Below are positions 1 to 8,385 of a DNA stretch of 40,499 bases, in pieces. The stretch is from Rubrivivax sp. (GTDB lineage: Bacteria > Pseudomonadota > Gammaproteobacteria > Burkholderiales > Burkholderiaceae_C), in contig DYOR01000017.1 of assembly GCA_020720385.1 (NCBI GenBank), forward strand, positions 1 to 40,499, given 5' to 3'. The first letter of the stretch is position 1; each line of letters starts with the position of its first letter. The notes below the pieces were generated by a model that saw only the letters and a program-made list of their open reading frames with translations, ran no database searches and was not told the origin of the DNA. Position numbers and translations under genes: made by a program.

Positions 1-28
1 CCCTCATGCCCGCACCGGCGGTGCACTG

Positions 29-189
29 GTGCGGTGTTCCATGCTGTGCGGCACTTAAGAAAACCGATGGATTTGTCGTCCTGGCCAGGCGCAAACCACA
101 GCGGTGCCGCGTGGCATCGCGAGGATTTGCAACGACGCCAGGGCGGCAAAGACGCGGTTTTATGTGCCGCATAGCGTGGAACACTGCAC
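29..189. repeat. Structured inverted repeat (copy A) upstream of plsC
   Basis: The segment folds back on itself in three nested layers. Outer arms are 29-54 and 164-189 (26 bp, 3 mismatches), continuing more loosely to 66 and 155. Inner arms are 72-85 and 137-150 (14 bp, 2 mismatches). The core at about 88-139 starts GGCGCAAACCACAG and ends CGAGGATTTGCAACG, around a short hairpin (GTGCC/GGCAT). All five arm mismatches become G-U pairs if the plus strand is transcribed. The same core, with a different but still paired central hairpin, occurs in the element at 14897-15167. No coding function is visible. The right arm ends 12 bp before the acyltransferase start, so it could lie in that gene's leader. 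I do not recognise a named family; a dispersed MITE or REP-like repeat is the likeliest class. Confidence 0.75.
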
Positions 190-201
190 TAGCATCGCCG
201 C

Positions 202-822
202 ATGTCGCGTGCCGAGTTCATGGGGCTGCTGCTGGCCTTCATCGCCCGCCTCATCACGGGCGCGCAAGGCCATTGGAAGGGCTGCCCGCCCAAGGCCGAG
301 CAGCGCATCTATTTCGCCAACCACCAGAGCCACCTCGACTGGGTGCTCATCTGGGCGGCGCTGCCGCGCGAGCTGCGTGCCGTCACGAGGCCCATCGCGG
401 CGCGTGACTACTGGACCTCCTCGCGCTTCAAGGAGTGGCTCACCACCGAGGTCTTCCACGCGGTCTACGTGAGCCGCGAGCGCAGCGACGACCAGGACCC
501 GCTCGAGCCGCTGGCGCAGGCGCTGGCCAGCGGCGATTCGCTGGTCATCTTCCCCGAAGGCACGCGCAGCAGCAAGGGCCAGCCGCAGGCCTTCAAGAGC
601 GGCCTGTATCACCTGGCGGCGCAGTTCCCCGAGGTGCAGCTCGTCCCGGCGTGGATCGCCAACGTGCAGCGCGTCATGCCCAAGGGTGAAGTGGTGCCCG
701 TGCCGGTGCTGTGCACGGTGACCTTCGGCGCGCCCGTCCAACTTCGTGCGCACGAAGACAAGGGCGAATTCCTGGCGCGTGCACGCGAGGCGGTGCTCGA
801 ACTGCGACCGGTGGGCTCATGA
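202..822 (+). CDS. 1-acyl-sn-glycerol-3-phosphate acyltransferase-like protein (PlsC family)
   Basis: This 206-residue protein belongs to the PlsC/LPLAT acyltransferases, which move an acyl chain onto lysophosphatidic acid at the inner membrane in phospholipid synthesis. The catalytic HX4D box reads NHQSHLDW near residue 34, and the substrate-binding block FPEGTRSSKG lies near residue 116. A hydrophobic N-terminus (MGLLLAFIARLITG) is compatible with membrane association. The ATG at 202 has no clear ribosome binding site and lies just after the inverted repeat ending at 189; an in-frame ATG at 220 is an alternative. The stop overlaps the start of the next gene in an ATGA, indicating translational coupling to the CdsA-like enzyme. 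The exact acyl acceptor is not settled, because this short subfamily differs from canonical PlsC. Confidence 0.88.
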   Translation: MSRAEFMGLLLAFIARLITGAQGHWKGCPPKAEQRIYFANHQSHLDWVLIWAALPRELRAVTRPIAARDYWTSSRFKEWLTTEVFHAVYVSRERSDDQDPLEPLAQALASGDSLVIFPEGTRSSKGQPQAFKSGLYHLAAQFPEVQLVPAWIANVQRVMPKGEVVPVPVLCTVTFGAPVQLRAHEDKGEFLARAREAVLELRPVGS

Positions 823-1781
823 TCCAGTGGCGCAGCCTGGCCGTCGAGCAGCACGTGGCGATGCTCTTCGTGTTGCTCTTCGTCGTGCTCTCGCTGGCCA
901 CCATCTCCGTGACCTGGGTCGTGCGCCGCGAGCTCGAGTCCAGCGAGCGCCGGGCGCGCCTGGCGCGCGGCCTGCGTGCGGTGTGGATCGGCGCCGGCGT
1001 GTTCTGGCTGGCCTGGGTCGCCGGCCCGCTGGGTGCGTCGCTCACCTGCGCCGTGCTCTCGTTCCTGGCGCTGCGCGAGTTCATCACCCTGGCGCCCACG
1101 CGCCGCGGCGACCACCGCAGCCTGATGCTCGCCTTCTTCGTCGTGCTGCCGCTGCAGTACGTCGTCGCCGGGGGGCGCCATTTCGACCTCTTGACGGTGC
1201 TCATCCCGGTCTACGTCTTCCTTGCCATCCCCGTGCTCAGCGCGCTGTCGGGCGACCCGGAGCGATTTCTCGAACGCAATGCCGCGATCCAGTGGGGCAT
1301 CATGGTCTGCGTCTACGGCCTGAGCCATGCGCCGGCACTGCTCTTGCTGGACGTGCGCGGCACGCACGGGCGCGGCGCCTTCCTCGTCTTCTTCCTCGTC
1401 GTCGTGGTGACGGTGGCGCAGGTGGCCCAGGAAGCCGCCAGCCGGCGGCTGCGCCGCCGGCCCGTGGCGCGGCAGATCGACCGTGCCTTTTCATGGCGCG
1501 CATGGCTGCTGGGGGCCCTGGCGGCGGCCCTGGCCGGCACGCTGCTGTACTGGGTCACGCCCTTCGTCGCCCCGCAGGCCCTGGCGATGGCCTTCATCGC
1601 CGGCGGCGCCGGGACCCTGGGCGAGTTCGTGATGAAGGCGCTGAAGAAGGATGCCGGCGTGCGCCATTGGGGCAATGCCCCCAGCGTCACCGGGGCGGTC
1701 GGCCTGCTCGACCGCGTGGCGCCGCTGTGCTTTGCCGCGCCGGTGTTCTTTCATTCCGTGCGCTGGTACTTCCACGCCTGA
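819..1781 (+). CDS. Phosphatidate cytidylyltransferase-like membrane protein (CdsA family)
   Basis: A 320-residue polytopic membrane protein. CdsA enzymes make CDP-diacylglycerol from phosphatidate and CTP. The C-terminal family signature is recognisable but divergent: [17 protein letters not shown] followed by [10 protein letters not shown], matching the SxxKR-x4-KD ... GGxxDR pattern. Several hydrophobic segments are evident between residues 12 and 300. I chose the ATG at 819 because it forms an ATGA overlap with the upstream acyltransferase stop; a longer open frame upstream overlaps plsC and is not needed. The preceding acyltransferase would make the substrate of this enzyme, supporting the pairing. 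Standalone CdsA/PlsC pairs like this often exist beside the essential copies, so it may be a paralogue with a special lipid role (inference). Confidence 0.85.
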   Translation: MIQWRSLAVEQHVAMLFVLLFVVLSLATISVTWVVRRELESSERRARLARGLRAVWIGAGVFWLAWVAGPLGASLTCAVLSFLALREFITLAPTRRGDHRSLMLAFFVVLPLQYVVAGGRHFDLLTVLIPVYVFLAIPVLSALSGDPERFLERNAAIQWGIMVCVYGLSHAPALLLLDVRGTHGRGAFLVFFLVVVVTVAQVAQEAASRRLRRRPVARQIDRAFSWRAWLLGALAAALAGTLLYWVTPFVAPQALAMAFIAGGAGTLGEFVMKALKKDAGVRHWGNAPSVTGAVGLLDRVAPLCFAAPVFFHSVRWYFHA

Positions 1782-1797
1782 AGGACGACGGCAGCAC

Positions 1798-2346
1798 ATG
1801 CGCATCCTCGGCATCGACCCCGGCCTGCAGCGCACCGGCTTCGGCGTCATCGACTGCCAGGGCGCGGCGCTGGCCTACGTGGCCAGCGGCACCATCAGCA
1901 CCACGGAAGTGCCGCGCGGCGACCTGCCGCTGCGACTGAAGATCATCTTCGAAGGCGTGCAGGAGGTGGTGCAGCGCTACACGCCGGACTGCGCTTGCGC
2001 CGAGATTGTCTTCGTCAACGTCAACCCGCAGAGCACGCTGCTGCTGGGCCAGGCGCGCGGGGCGGCGCTGGCGGCACTCGTCAGCGGCGGCCTCACGGTG
2101 GCCGAATACACGGCGCTGCAGATGAAGAAGGCCATCGTCGGCCACGGCCTGGCCAGCAAGGGCCAGGTGCAGGAGATGGTGCGCCGCCTGCTCGAGCTGC
2201 CCGGGCTGCCGGGCAAGGATGCGGCCGACGCGCTCGGCCTGGCGATCTCGCATGCGCATGCCGGCGCCTCGCTCGCCGCCCTGGCGCTGACCTCGCCGCT
2301 GCAGCGCCGCCAGCATGCGCAGTACCGCAAGGGCCGGGCGTACTGA
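1798..2346 (+). CDS. ruvC: Crossover junction endodeoxyribonuclease RuvC
   Basis: RuvC is the Holliday junction resolvase that cuts four-way DNA junctions with RuvAB during recombinational repair. The 182-residue protein opens with [14 protein letters not shown], and the four metal-binding acidic residues can be assigned as Asp7, Glu69, Asp141 and Asp144 (the last two in [12 protein letters not shown]). The segment [16 protein letters not shown] is the conserved family block. Length is normal. The start at 1798 lies 16 bp after the cytidylyltransferase stop and directly begins the conserved fold, so longer readings of this frame are unlikely. ruvA and ruvB are not adjacent in the window, unlike in many gammaproteobacteria. 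A minus-strand terminator starts just downstream. Confidence 0.96.
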   Translation: MRILGIDPGLQRTGFGVIDCQGAALAYVASGTISTTEVPRGDLPLRLKIIFEGVQEVVQRYTPDCACAEIVFVNVNPQSTLLLGQARGAALAALVSGGLTVAEYTALQMKKAIVGHGLASKGQVQEMVRRLLELPGLPGKDAADALGLAISHAHAGASLAALALTSPLQRRQHAQYRKGRAY

Positions 2347-2363
2347 GTTTGCGCCGCAGGGCG

Positions 2364-2391
2364 AAAAAAATGGCCCCGGGTGACCGGGGCC
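2364..2391 (-). terminator. Rho-independent terminator for the small minus-strand gene
   Basis: A perfect 8-bp stem, GGCCCCGG (2372-2379) and CCGGGGCC (2384-2391), with loop GTGA, is preceded on the plus strand by seven A residues (2364-2370). Read on the minus strand this is a hairpin followed by a T run, the classic intrinsic terminator. It sits 67 bp past the stop of the 57-codon minus-strand gene. It may also insulate that gene from convergent ruvC transcription. Confidence 0.85.
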
Positions 2392-2458
2392 AAGGTCTCG
2401 ATGTGGCGAGACGGAGGAGTGGACGGATGAGGCAAGCCGCGCGTGCGTGGGGCGGCTC

Positions 2459-2632
2459 TCAGGCCTGCGTGCTGTGCGCTTGCGCCAGTTGCGGGGCGGC
2501 CGCTTCGATGCTCGCCAGCGCGTTGATGGCGCTGAGCGTGGCCAGGGTGAAGACCGCGGCCAGCGAGAGCGTGGCCAGGCGGGCGCTGAGGGGGGCGCTG
2601 AGGGGGGTGGCGAAGGCGGCAGTGGTGGTCAT
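2459..2632 (-). CDS. Small single-span membrane or exported peptide, 57 residues
   Basis: The minus strand encodes a 57-residue peptide beginning MTTTAAFATPLSAPLSARLA and ending AQAHSTQA. The middle (about residues 18-40) is an Ala/Leu/Thr-rich hydrophobic stretch (LATLSLAAVFTLATLSAIN) that could be one membrane segment or an uncleaved signal. A GGAG ribosome binding site lies about six bases before the ATG, and a strong terminator lies downstream, so it looks like a self-contained transcription unit. Short peptides of this general look occur in Rubrivivax-group genomes as unnamed proteins; this is recollection, not a search. Its function is unknown. It lies between ruvC and the patatin gene and points away from the latter. 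Confidence 0.65.
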   Translation of the reverse strand: MTTTAAFATPLSAPLSARLATLSLAAVFTLATLSAINALASIEAAAPQLAQAHSTQA

Positions 2633-2809
2633 GTGGGGCTCCGGCGGGTGGGGGGCAATGAACTCGATGGCTGCACTTTAGGCAGCGCCGCATCACGCCG
2701 CGAGCCCCGTGCGACGGCCGGCCACCCGCCGGCGACGAAGTGCCGCGGGCGCCGACGAATGGCGCCTTGGGGGCGGTGTGCCAACGCCCGCTGGCACCAG
2801 AATGCGGTC

Positions 2810-5029
2810 ATGTGGCCGATCTTCGTGAAGTACCTGACCGGCATCGTCCTGGCGCTGCCCCTGGCGGCCTGGGCCGCGCCGCCAGCGGTGCTGCCTGAGC
2901 TCGCTGCGCCGGCGCCCACCCGCCCCCGCGTCGGCCTCGTGCTCGGCGGTGGCGGGGCGCGCGGCGCGGCGCACATCGGCGTGCTCGAGGTGCTCGAGCA
3001 GCTGCGCGTGCCGGTGGACTGCGTCGCCGGCACGAGCATGGGCGCGCTGGTGGCCGGTGCGTGGGCGGCGGGGCTGTCGCCGGCGGACATGCGCCGCGAG
3101 CTGGCCCAGGCCGACTGGGCCGACATGTTCCAGGACAACCCCGGCTACGCCGACCTCAACTTCCGCAACAAGCGCCTCTCGCAGCGCTTCCTGCCGGGCA
3201 GCGAGACGGGCATGACCGCCGAGGGTGCGGTGACGCCGCCGGGCGTCGTCTCGGGACAGAAGATCAAGCTCTTCTTCAACCACCTGGTGCGTGCCGACGC
3301 CGGCGAGCGCGAGCTGCAGCGGCTGCCGCTGCCGGTGAGCATCGTCGCCACCGACATCGGCAACGGCGAGCGCGTGGTGCTGCGCGAGGGCAGCCTGACG
3401 CAGGCCATGCGCGCGAGCATGTCGGTGCCGGGCCTGATGGCGCCGCTGGTGTACCGCGGCCACAAGCTCGTCGATGGCGGGCTGGTGGACAACCTGCCGG
3501 TGCGCGAGGTGCGCAGCCGCTGCGCTGCGCAGGTGGTGATCGCCGTCAACGTGGGCTCGCCCCTGCTCGCGCCGGAGCAGGTCAGCGGCCTGCTCAGCGT
3601 CACGGCGCAGATGGTGGCCCTGCTCACCGAGCAGAACGTGAGCGCCTCGCTCGCCGCGCTGCAGCCGCAGGACGTCTACATCCGGCCCGAGATGGGCGAC
3701 ATCAGCGCGACCGACTTCGACCGCAGCGCCGCCGCGGCCGATCGCGGCCGTGCCGCCGCGCAGGCCTTCGCCGCCAGGCTGACCGAGCTGGCGCTGGACG
3801 CGCCGCACTATGCGCAGTGGCGGCACAGCGTGGCCGTGGGCGAGCGCGACGTGCCGCGCATCGACGCGGTGGAAATTGCCGGGCTTGCGCGCGCGAACCC
3901 CGCGGTGGTGCGCCGCTACATCGAGCAGGGCGAGGGTGCGGCGCTGGACACGGCGGCGCTCAACCGCGACCTGCTGCGCGCCTACGGCGACGGCTACTAC
4001 GAAGGCGTGGACTACGAGGTCCTCACCCAGCAGGGCCGGCATGTGCTGCGGCTGTTGCCGGTGGAAAAGAGCTGGGGCCCGGACTACCTGCGCATGGCCA
4101 TGCGGCTCGACTCCAACCTCAGCCAGGGGTCGACCTACCTGCTGCGCGTGGGTTACCAGAAGACCTGGCTCAACGCGCTCGGCGGCGAGTTGCTCCTCAT
4201 CGGCGAGCTCGGCAGCCGCACGGGCGCGGGTATCGAGCTGTACCAGCCGCTGGACGCCGCGCAGCGCTTCTTCGGTCAGGCCCAGGCCGGCTACCAGCGC
4301 GAGCGCAGCGGCTACTTCGAGCGCGAGCAGCGCGTGGCCGAGTACGTCAGCGCGCGCTCGCAGGCCGAGCTCAGCCTGGGGGTGAACTTCAACCTCGTCG
4401 GCCAGCTGCGCCTGGGCTGGCGCGAGAGCCGCGTGAGCAGCTCGCTCGAGACCGGCCTGGAGATCGCCGCGCTGGCGCCCGAGCGCACCAGCGGCGGCTG
4501 GCTGCTCGCCCTGGACATGGACCAGCTCGACGGCCTGTACTTCCCGCGCCGGGGTTGGGCCACGCAGGCAGCCTACTACAGCTCCTCGCGCAGCGACTAT
4601 GCGCGCGCGTCGCTGGACACGCGCCTGGCCTGGTCCTGGCGCAGCTGGGTGCTCGGGGCGCGCGCCAGCTGGGTGGGCTCACCCACCGGCCAGTTGCCGC
4701 TGAACGACGCCGGCAAGCTCGGCGGCTTCCTCAACCTCACCGGCTTCGCCAACGGGCAGCTCATCGGCGACGACGTGGCCTACGCCCACGTGCGCGCCGA
4801 ACGCATCATCGGCCGCGCCCCGCCGGGCCTGCGCGGCGACCTGCGCCTGGGCCTGGCGCTGGAGGCCGGCAAGGTGGCCTTGCCTTTCACGGCGCAGCAG
4901 CGCCAGGGCTGGCTCAACTCGGTGGCCGTGTACCTCGGTGGTGAGACGCCGGTGGGACCGGCCTTCCTGGGCATAGGCCGCGGCAGCGGGGGCTCGGTCA
5001 ACGCCTACCTGGTCATCGGCGCGCCCTGA
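2810..5029 (+). CDS. Patatin-like phospholipase with POTRA and beta-barrel (PlpD-type, type Vd secretion)
   Basis: This 739-residue protein has an N-terminal signal peptide (MWPIFVKYL...AAWA, cleavage near residue 22). A patatin lipase domain follows at about 40-330: glycine-rich oxyanion loop GGGGARG (47-52), nucleophile motif GTSMG with Ser76, and Asp222 in VDGGLVDN. A POTRA-like segment covers about 345-440 (VEIAGLARANPAVVRRYIEQG). A C-terminal outer-membrane beta-barrel ends near GFANGQLIGDDVAYAHVRAERI. This matches the Pseudomonas PlpD architecture and length (about 730 residues), in which the barrel carries the lipase to the cell surface. The protein ends YLVIGAP rather than in the aromatic residue common in barrel proteins. 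I placed the start at 2810 because signal peptides begin there; the frame stays open upstream without coding character. The substrate is unknown. Confidence 0.9.
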   Translation: MWPIFVKYLTGIVLALPLAAWAAPPAVLPELAAPAPTRPRVGLVLGGGGARGAAHIGVLEVLEQLRVPVDCVAGTSMGALVAGAWAAGLSPADMRRELAQADWADMFQDNPGYADLNFRNKRLSQRFLPGSETGMTAEGAVTPPGVVSGQKIKLFFNHLVRADAGERELQRLPLPVSIVATDIGNGERVVLREGSLTQAMRASMSVPGLMAPLVYRGHKLVDGGLVDNLPVREVRSRCAAQVVIAVNVGSPLLAPEQVSGLLSVTAQMVALLTEQNVSASLAALQPQDVYIRPEMGDISATDFDRSAAAADRGRAAAQAFAARLTELALDAPHYAQWRHSVAVGERDVPRIDAVEIAGLARANPAVVRRYIEQGEGAALDTAALNRDLLRAYGDGYYEGVDYEVLTQQGRHVLRLLPVEKSWGPDYLRMAMRLDSNLSQGSTYLLRVGYQKTWLNALGGELLLIGELGSRTGAGIELYQPLDAAQRFFGQAQAGYQRERSGYFEREQRVAEYVSARSQAELSLGVNFNLVGQLRLGWRESRVSSSLETGLEIAALAPERTSGGWLLALDMDQLDGLYFPRRGWATQAAYYSSSRSDYARASLDTRLAWSWRSWVLGARASWVGSPTGQLPLNDAGKLGGFLNLTGFANGQLIGDDVAYAHVRAERIIGRAPPGLRGDLRLGLALEAGKVALPFTAQQRQGWLNSVAVYLGGETPVGPAFLGIGRGSGGSVNAYLVIGAP

Positions 5030-5053
5030 GCGGGCGCGGTGCTGCGGCCTGGC

Positions 5054-6142
5054 TCAGGCGCCGGCCAGGCCGGCCAGGGCCTGGCGTGCCGCATCCACGC
5101 CCTGCTCCACGATGCGCTGCTTCCACTCGGGCGTGTCGGTATAGAAGGCGTCGCGCATGCGTTGCCGGGCGGCGGCACGCTGTGCGGGCGGCACCTCGGG
5201 GTGGTTCTCGCACCACTGGTCCTGGCGCAGGGCGTCGGTGATCTCGGGCATGGGCTCGGTGCCGTACTCCAGCGCCAGGCCGGTGTACTGCGCCTGCGCG
5301 CACTCCTCGTAGGCGGCGTTCCACATCAGCCCGGTGAGCAGGGCGGAGGTGGACGAGCCGTCGTAGATCGACGTCACCTGCGGCCCCCACCAGGCGCGCG
5401 CGCGGGCCAGTGCCGCGGCGTCGTCGCGGCAGGCAAAGATGCGCTCGCCGTGACCGCGGGGGCCCAGCCCGGTGTGCAAGTCGATCCAGCCCAGGCGCTG
5501 GCAGCGCGTGCCGTGCTCCTGCAGCACGTGGCGCAGGGTGCGGTGGCTCCAGGTCGGCGTGTGGCCGCCGAAGAACAGGCCTTGCGGGTGCGAGTACTGG
5601 CCGGCGCTCAAGGCGGTCTGCAGACCGCGCATCCCGTGCGCGGCGACGTAGGCGGCCAGCGCGGCTTCGACCTGCGGCCCGGGCGGCCAGTGCGGCGGCA
5701 CGAGCAGGTGGGCGATCTCGTCGTAGGCGGCGTTCTGCGGCAGCGGCCGCGAGAAGTCCTGCCAGTTGCGGTTCAGGTCGACGTTCTCGTGCGTGGTGCG
5801 CCGCCACCAGGAAAAACCGTAGGGGTTGAGCGCGTGCACGTAGAGCACGGCCACGCCGGCGCGGCGCGCCGCGTCGTGGAAGGCGGCGTCGGCGAGCAGC
5901 GCGTTCTGCACGCCCGAGCCGCAGAAGCCCTCCACGCCGTGGCAGGCGCTGCTCAGCAGCAGCAGCGCCTGGGCGTCGGCGGGCCCGAAGCGCGCCACGT
6001 CCATGGCCAGCACTTCGCCATCCTGCCCGAGCATGGGGTGGCGGTGCGAGTGCACGTCCAGGCCCGCGGCGTCCGCCGCGGCGAGGAACTTCTCGCGCGC
6101 CTGGCCATAGGTCTGCGCGAAGTGTGACGAGGCGTCGGTCAT
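5054..6142 (-). CDS. M14-like zinc carboxypeptidase/deacylase family protein (DUF2817)
   Basis: A 362-residue cytoplasmic protein of the DUF2817 group, a branch of the M14 metallocarboxypeptidase/succinylglutamate-desuccinylase fold. The zinc motif HxxE is visible as His68-Gly-Val-Glu71 in SSACHGVEGFCGSG. The third ligand is probably His223 in IDLHTGLG. VDLNRNW near residue 122 fits the substrate-arginine/asparagine motif, and ALEYGTEP near 285 probably holds the catalytic Glu. No signal peptide is seen. The substrate is unknown; the family is predicted to hydrolyse a C-terminal or acyl-amide bond. It is encoded just upstream, in transcription order, of the DNA facing the patatin gene and converges with it. 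The M20 hydrolase lies behind it on the same strand, separated by a GC-rich repeat. Confidence 0.82.
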   Translation of the reverse strand: MTDASSHFAQTYGQAREKFLAAADAAGLDVHSHRHPMLGQDGEVLAMDVARFGPADAQALLLLSSACHGVEGFCGSGVQNALLADAAFHDAARRAGVAVLYVHALNPYGFSWWRRTTHENVDLNRNWQDFSRPLPQNAAYDEIAHLLVPPHWPPGPQVEAALAAYVAAHGMRGLQTALSAGQYSHPQGLFFGGHTPTWSHRTLRHVLQEHGTRCQRLGWIDLHTGLGPRGHGERIFACRDDAAALARARAWWGPQVTSIYDGSSTSALLTGLMWNAAYEECAQAQYTGLALEYGTEPMPEITDALRQDQWCENHPEVPPAQRAAARQRMRDAFYTDTPEWKQRIVEQGVDAARQALAGLAGA

Positions 6143-6161
6143 GGTGTCCTCTCGAGAAAAT

Positions 6162-6230
6162 GCCGGGCCGCCCCAAGTATTCTTGCGCCCCCACGGGGGG
6201 CCGGGCCGGGCTTGCCCGGCCCTTGGGGGT
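6162..6230. repeat. GC-rich intergenic repeat with hairpin
   Basis: The gap between the two minus-strand hydrolase genes contains GCCGGGCCGCCCCAAG (6162-6177). Its exact reverse complement occurs at 26905-26920 between cbbF and cbbP. A strong hairpin, GGGCCGGGC/GCCCGGCCC with a two-base loop, follows at about 6203-6222. Runs of C and G flank it. It looks like a dispersed intergenic repeat of the kind common in Comamonadaceae and relatives. It could act as a transcriptional attenuator between the two genes, but no T run follows on either strand. Confidence 0.55.
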
Positions 6231-7430
6231 TCAGAGCTTGGCCGGCGTGTTCAGCCATTCCTCGGCCAGGCGCACCCACACCGTGGCACCCACCGGGATG
6301 AGCTCGTCGTTGAAGTCGTAGCTCGGGTTGTGCAGCATGCACGGGCCCATGCCGTGGCCGCCCTCGCGGTGGCCGCCGTCGCCGTTGCCGAGCGCGAAAT
6401 AGCAGCCGGCCTTGGCCTGGAGGAAGAAGCTGAAGTCCTCGGCGCCCATGGTGGGCTCGAAGGACACCACCCGGTCGGGCCCGAGCACGCCGCTGAGCAC
6501 GCGGCGCACGAATTCGGTCTCGCTGGCGTGGTTCACGGTGGGCGGGTAGTTGCGCGTGAACTCGAACTCGCATTGCGCGCCGAAGGCCGCGCAGGTGTGC
6601 TCGGCCACCTGCTTCATGCGCGCTTCGATGAGGTCCAGCGTCTCGAAGGAGAAGGTGCGCACGGTGCCGCGGATCTCGGCCGAGTCGGGCACCACGTTGG
6701 TGGCCTCGCCGGCATGCACCATGGTCACCGAGATCACGCCCGGGTCGATGGGCTTGCGGTTGCGCGTGATGATGGTCTGCAAGGCCATCACCATCTGGCA
6801 GGCCACCGGCACCGGGTCGATGCCCAGGTGCGGCAGCGCGGCGTGGCTGCCCTTGCCGGTGATGACGACGCGGAACTCGTTGCTGCTGGCGAGCATGGCG
6901 CCGGGGTTCACGCCCACCGTGCCCACGGGCATGCCGGGCCAGTTGTGGGCGCCGAAGATGGCTTCCATCGGGAAACGCTCGAAGATGCCGTCCTTGATCA
7001 TCTCGCGCGCGCCGCCGCCGCCTTCCTCGGCCGGCTGGAACACCAGGTAGACCGTGCCATCGAAGTTGCGGTGCTTGGCGAGGTGCTTGGCCGCGGCGAG
7101 CAGCATGGCGGTGTGGCCGTCGTGCCCGCAGGCGTGCATCTTGCCCGGGTGCTGGCTGGCGTGGGCGAAGTGGTTGTGCTCGGTCATGGGCAGGGCGTCG
7201 ATGTCGGCGCGCAGGCCCACCGCGCGCGCACTCGTGCCGTTCTTGACGATGCCGACGACGCCGGTCTTGCCCATGCCGCGGTGGATCGGGATGCCCCAGT
7301 CGGTGAGCGCCTTGGCGATGACGTCGGCGGTGCGCTGTTCCTCGAAGCACAGCTCGGGGTGGGCGTGGATGTCGCGGCGGATGGCGGCGATGGCCGCGGC
7401 GTCGGCGAGGATGGGTTCGATGAGGTTCAT
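6231..7430 (-). CDS. M20-family amidohydrolase (hippurate hydrolase-like)
   Basis: A 399-residue member of the M20D amidohydrolases, which release carboxylic acids from N-acyl amino acids such as hippurate, N-acetyl amino acids or indoleacetyl conjugates. Metal-site motifs are clear: RADIDALP (about 74-81), [12 protein letters not shown] with Cys101 and His103, and the catalytic glutamate pair in FQPAEEGG (about 133). MGAEDFSFF near residue 342 is the C-terminal metal-ligand block. I chose the ATG at 7430, giving MNLIEPIL and the usual family length; an in-frame ATG at 7466 would add 12 residues rich in Cys/Pro without family similarity. Neither start has a good ribosome binding site. No signal peptide, so cytoplasmic. 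The natural substrate cannot be told from sequence. Confidence 0.9.
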   Translation of the reverse strand: MNLIEPILADAAAIAAIRRDIHAHPELCFEEQRTADVIAKALTDWGIPIHRGMGKTGVVGIVKNGTSARAVGLRADIDALPMTEHNHFAHASQHPGKMHACGHDGHTAMLLAAAKHLAKHRNFDGTVYLVFQPAEEGGGGAREMIKDGIFERFPMEAIFGAHNWPGMPVGTVGVNPGAMLASSNEFRVVITGKGSHAALPHLGIDPVPVACQMVMALQTIITRNRKPIDPGVISVTMVHAGEATNVVPDSAEIRGTVRTFSFETLDLIEARMKQVAEHTCAAFGAQCEFEFTRNYPPTVNHASETEFVRRVLSGVLGPDRVVSFEPTMGAEDFSFFLQAKAGCYFALGNGDGGHREGGHGMGPCMLHNPSYDFNDELIPVGATVWVRLAEEWLNTPAKL

Positions 7431-7494
7431 GGCGGTTTGCGGGTGGCAGCAGGTCGGTCGGCGCATCTTAGCCGCACGCGTCCCGTCACATGGG

Positions 7495-8094
7495 CTACAG
7501 GGGCGCCATGAAGTAGCGCTTCAACCCGGCCAGGATCATCTCCACGGCGATGGCGGTGAGCACCAGCCCCATGAGCTTTTCGATCGCCGAAACCACCGAG
7601 TCGCCCACCAGGCGGCGGATGCGTTCGCACAGCAGCAGCACCGCGCCGGACACCGCCATTGCGCACACCAGTGCACCCACCCAGGAGAGCATGCGCTCGG
7701 GCTGGCGCGAGGCCAGCAGCAGCGCGCTGGCCATGGCCGAGGGCCCGGCGAGCAGCGGCACGGCGAGCGGAAAGATCATCGGCTCGCGGCCCTCGGGCAG
7801 GCCGTACACGCCGCCCTCGTGGCTGAAGATCATGCGGATCGCCACCATGAGCAGGATCACCCCGCCGGCGACCTCGAGCGAGCGCTCGGAGAGCCGCATC
7901 ACCTGCAGGAACGCGTCGCCCAGGAACATGAACGCGACGAGCACGGCGAAGGCGATGCCCACTTCGCGCAGCGCCACCCGCGTGCGGCGCGCCGGCGGCA
8001 CGTCGCGCATGATGGGGATGAAGATGGGCAGACTGCCCAGCGGGTCGAGCACCAGCAGCAGGAGGATGAAGGCGGAGAGGAAGCTGTGGTCCAT
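7495..8094 (-). CDS. MarC family integral membrane protein
   Basis: This 199-residue protein has about six hydrophobic segments in the MarC/YhgN pattern. It opens with [25 protein letters not shown], in which the DPLGSLPIF block is diagnostic, and carries [13 protein letters not shown] near residue 125 and a final [11 protein letters not shown]. MarC proteins lie in the inner membrane; the multiple-antibiotic-resistance role once proposed for E. coli MarC was not upheld, so function is unknown. The start at 8094 gives the normal family length, although the frame is open far upstream through the divergent superoxide dismutase gene. It ends 64 bp from the M20 hydrolase start, on the same strand. 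The 291 bp up to the dismutase start hold divergent promoters that I cannot pinpoint. Confidence 0.88.
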   Translation of the reverse strand: MDHSFLSAFILLLLVLDPLGSLPIFIPIMRDVPPARRTRVALREVGIAFAVLVAFMFLGDAFLQVMRLSERSLEVAGGVILLMVAIRMIFSHEGGVYGLPEGREPMIFPLAVPLLAGPSAMASALLLASRQPERMLSWVGALVCAMAVSGAVLLLCERIRRLVGDSVVSAIEKLMGLVLTAIAVEMILAGLKRYFMAPL

Positions 8095-8385
8095 GCGCGG
8101 CGATTGTGTGGCAGCGGCGCCTGGCGCAGGCGCGGGCCGCGGCCGCAGCCGCGTTCGGGTCCCGCGCTGCCGAACGAACAGCCCGAGCACCATCGGGCAA
8201 GGCCGCTCAAGGCCGGTTCCGTGATGCGAGCGATGACCTCTGCGGGCCGACGCCGTCCATGGTGCTTCGCTCATCGATGGGTTCGGCTTGGTAAGCTCGG
8301 CCCTGCCGAAACAACTTGGAGCCATCGGGTTCCAACGCCGCGGCAGACACTGCCCCGAATGTCCCTTCTGTCCTGGAGCACCCTC

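Noticed and set aside
2447-2809. N-terminal extension of the patatin protein
   Set aside because: The extra translation is low-complexity Gly/Arg and overlaps the minus-strand small gene; a signal peptide begins exactly at 2810.
7054-8385. Long open frame running into the superoxide dismutase from upstream
   Set aside because: It is antisense to the M20 and MarC genes and has no family-like sequence; the Tat signal begins at 8386.
8095-8385. Possible gene or RNA in the MarC-dismutase gap
   Set aside because: No open frame with ribosome binding site, no convincing hairpin with T run and no paired promoter hexamers could be supported; probably just the divergent leaders.
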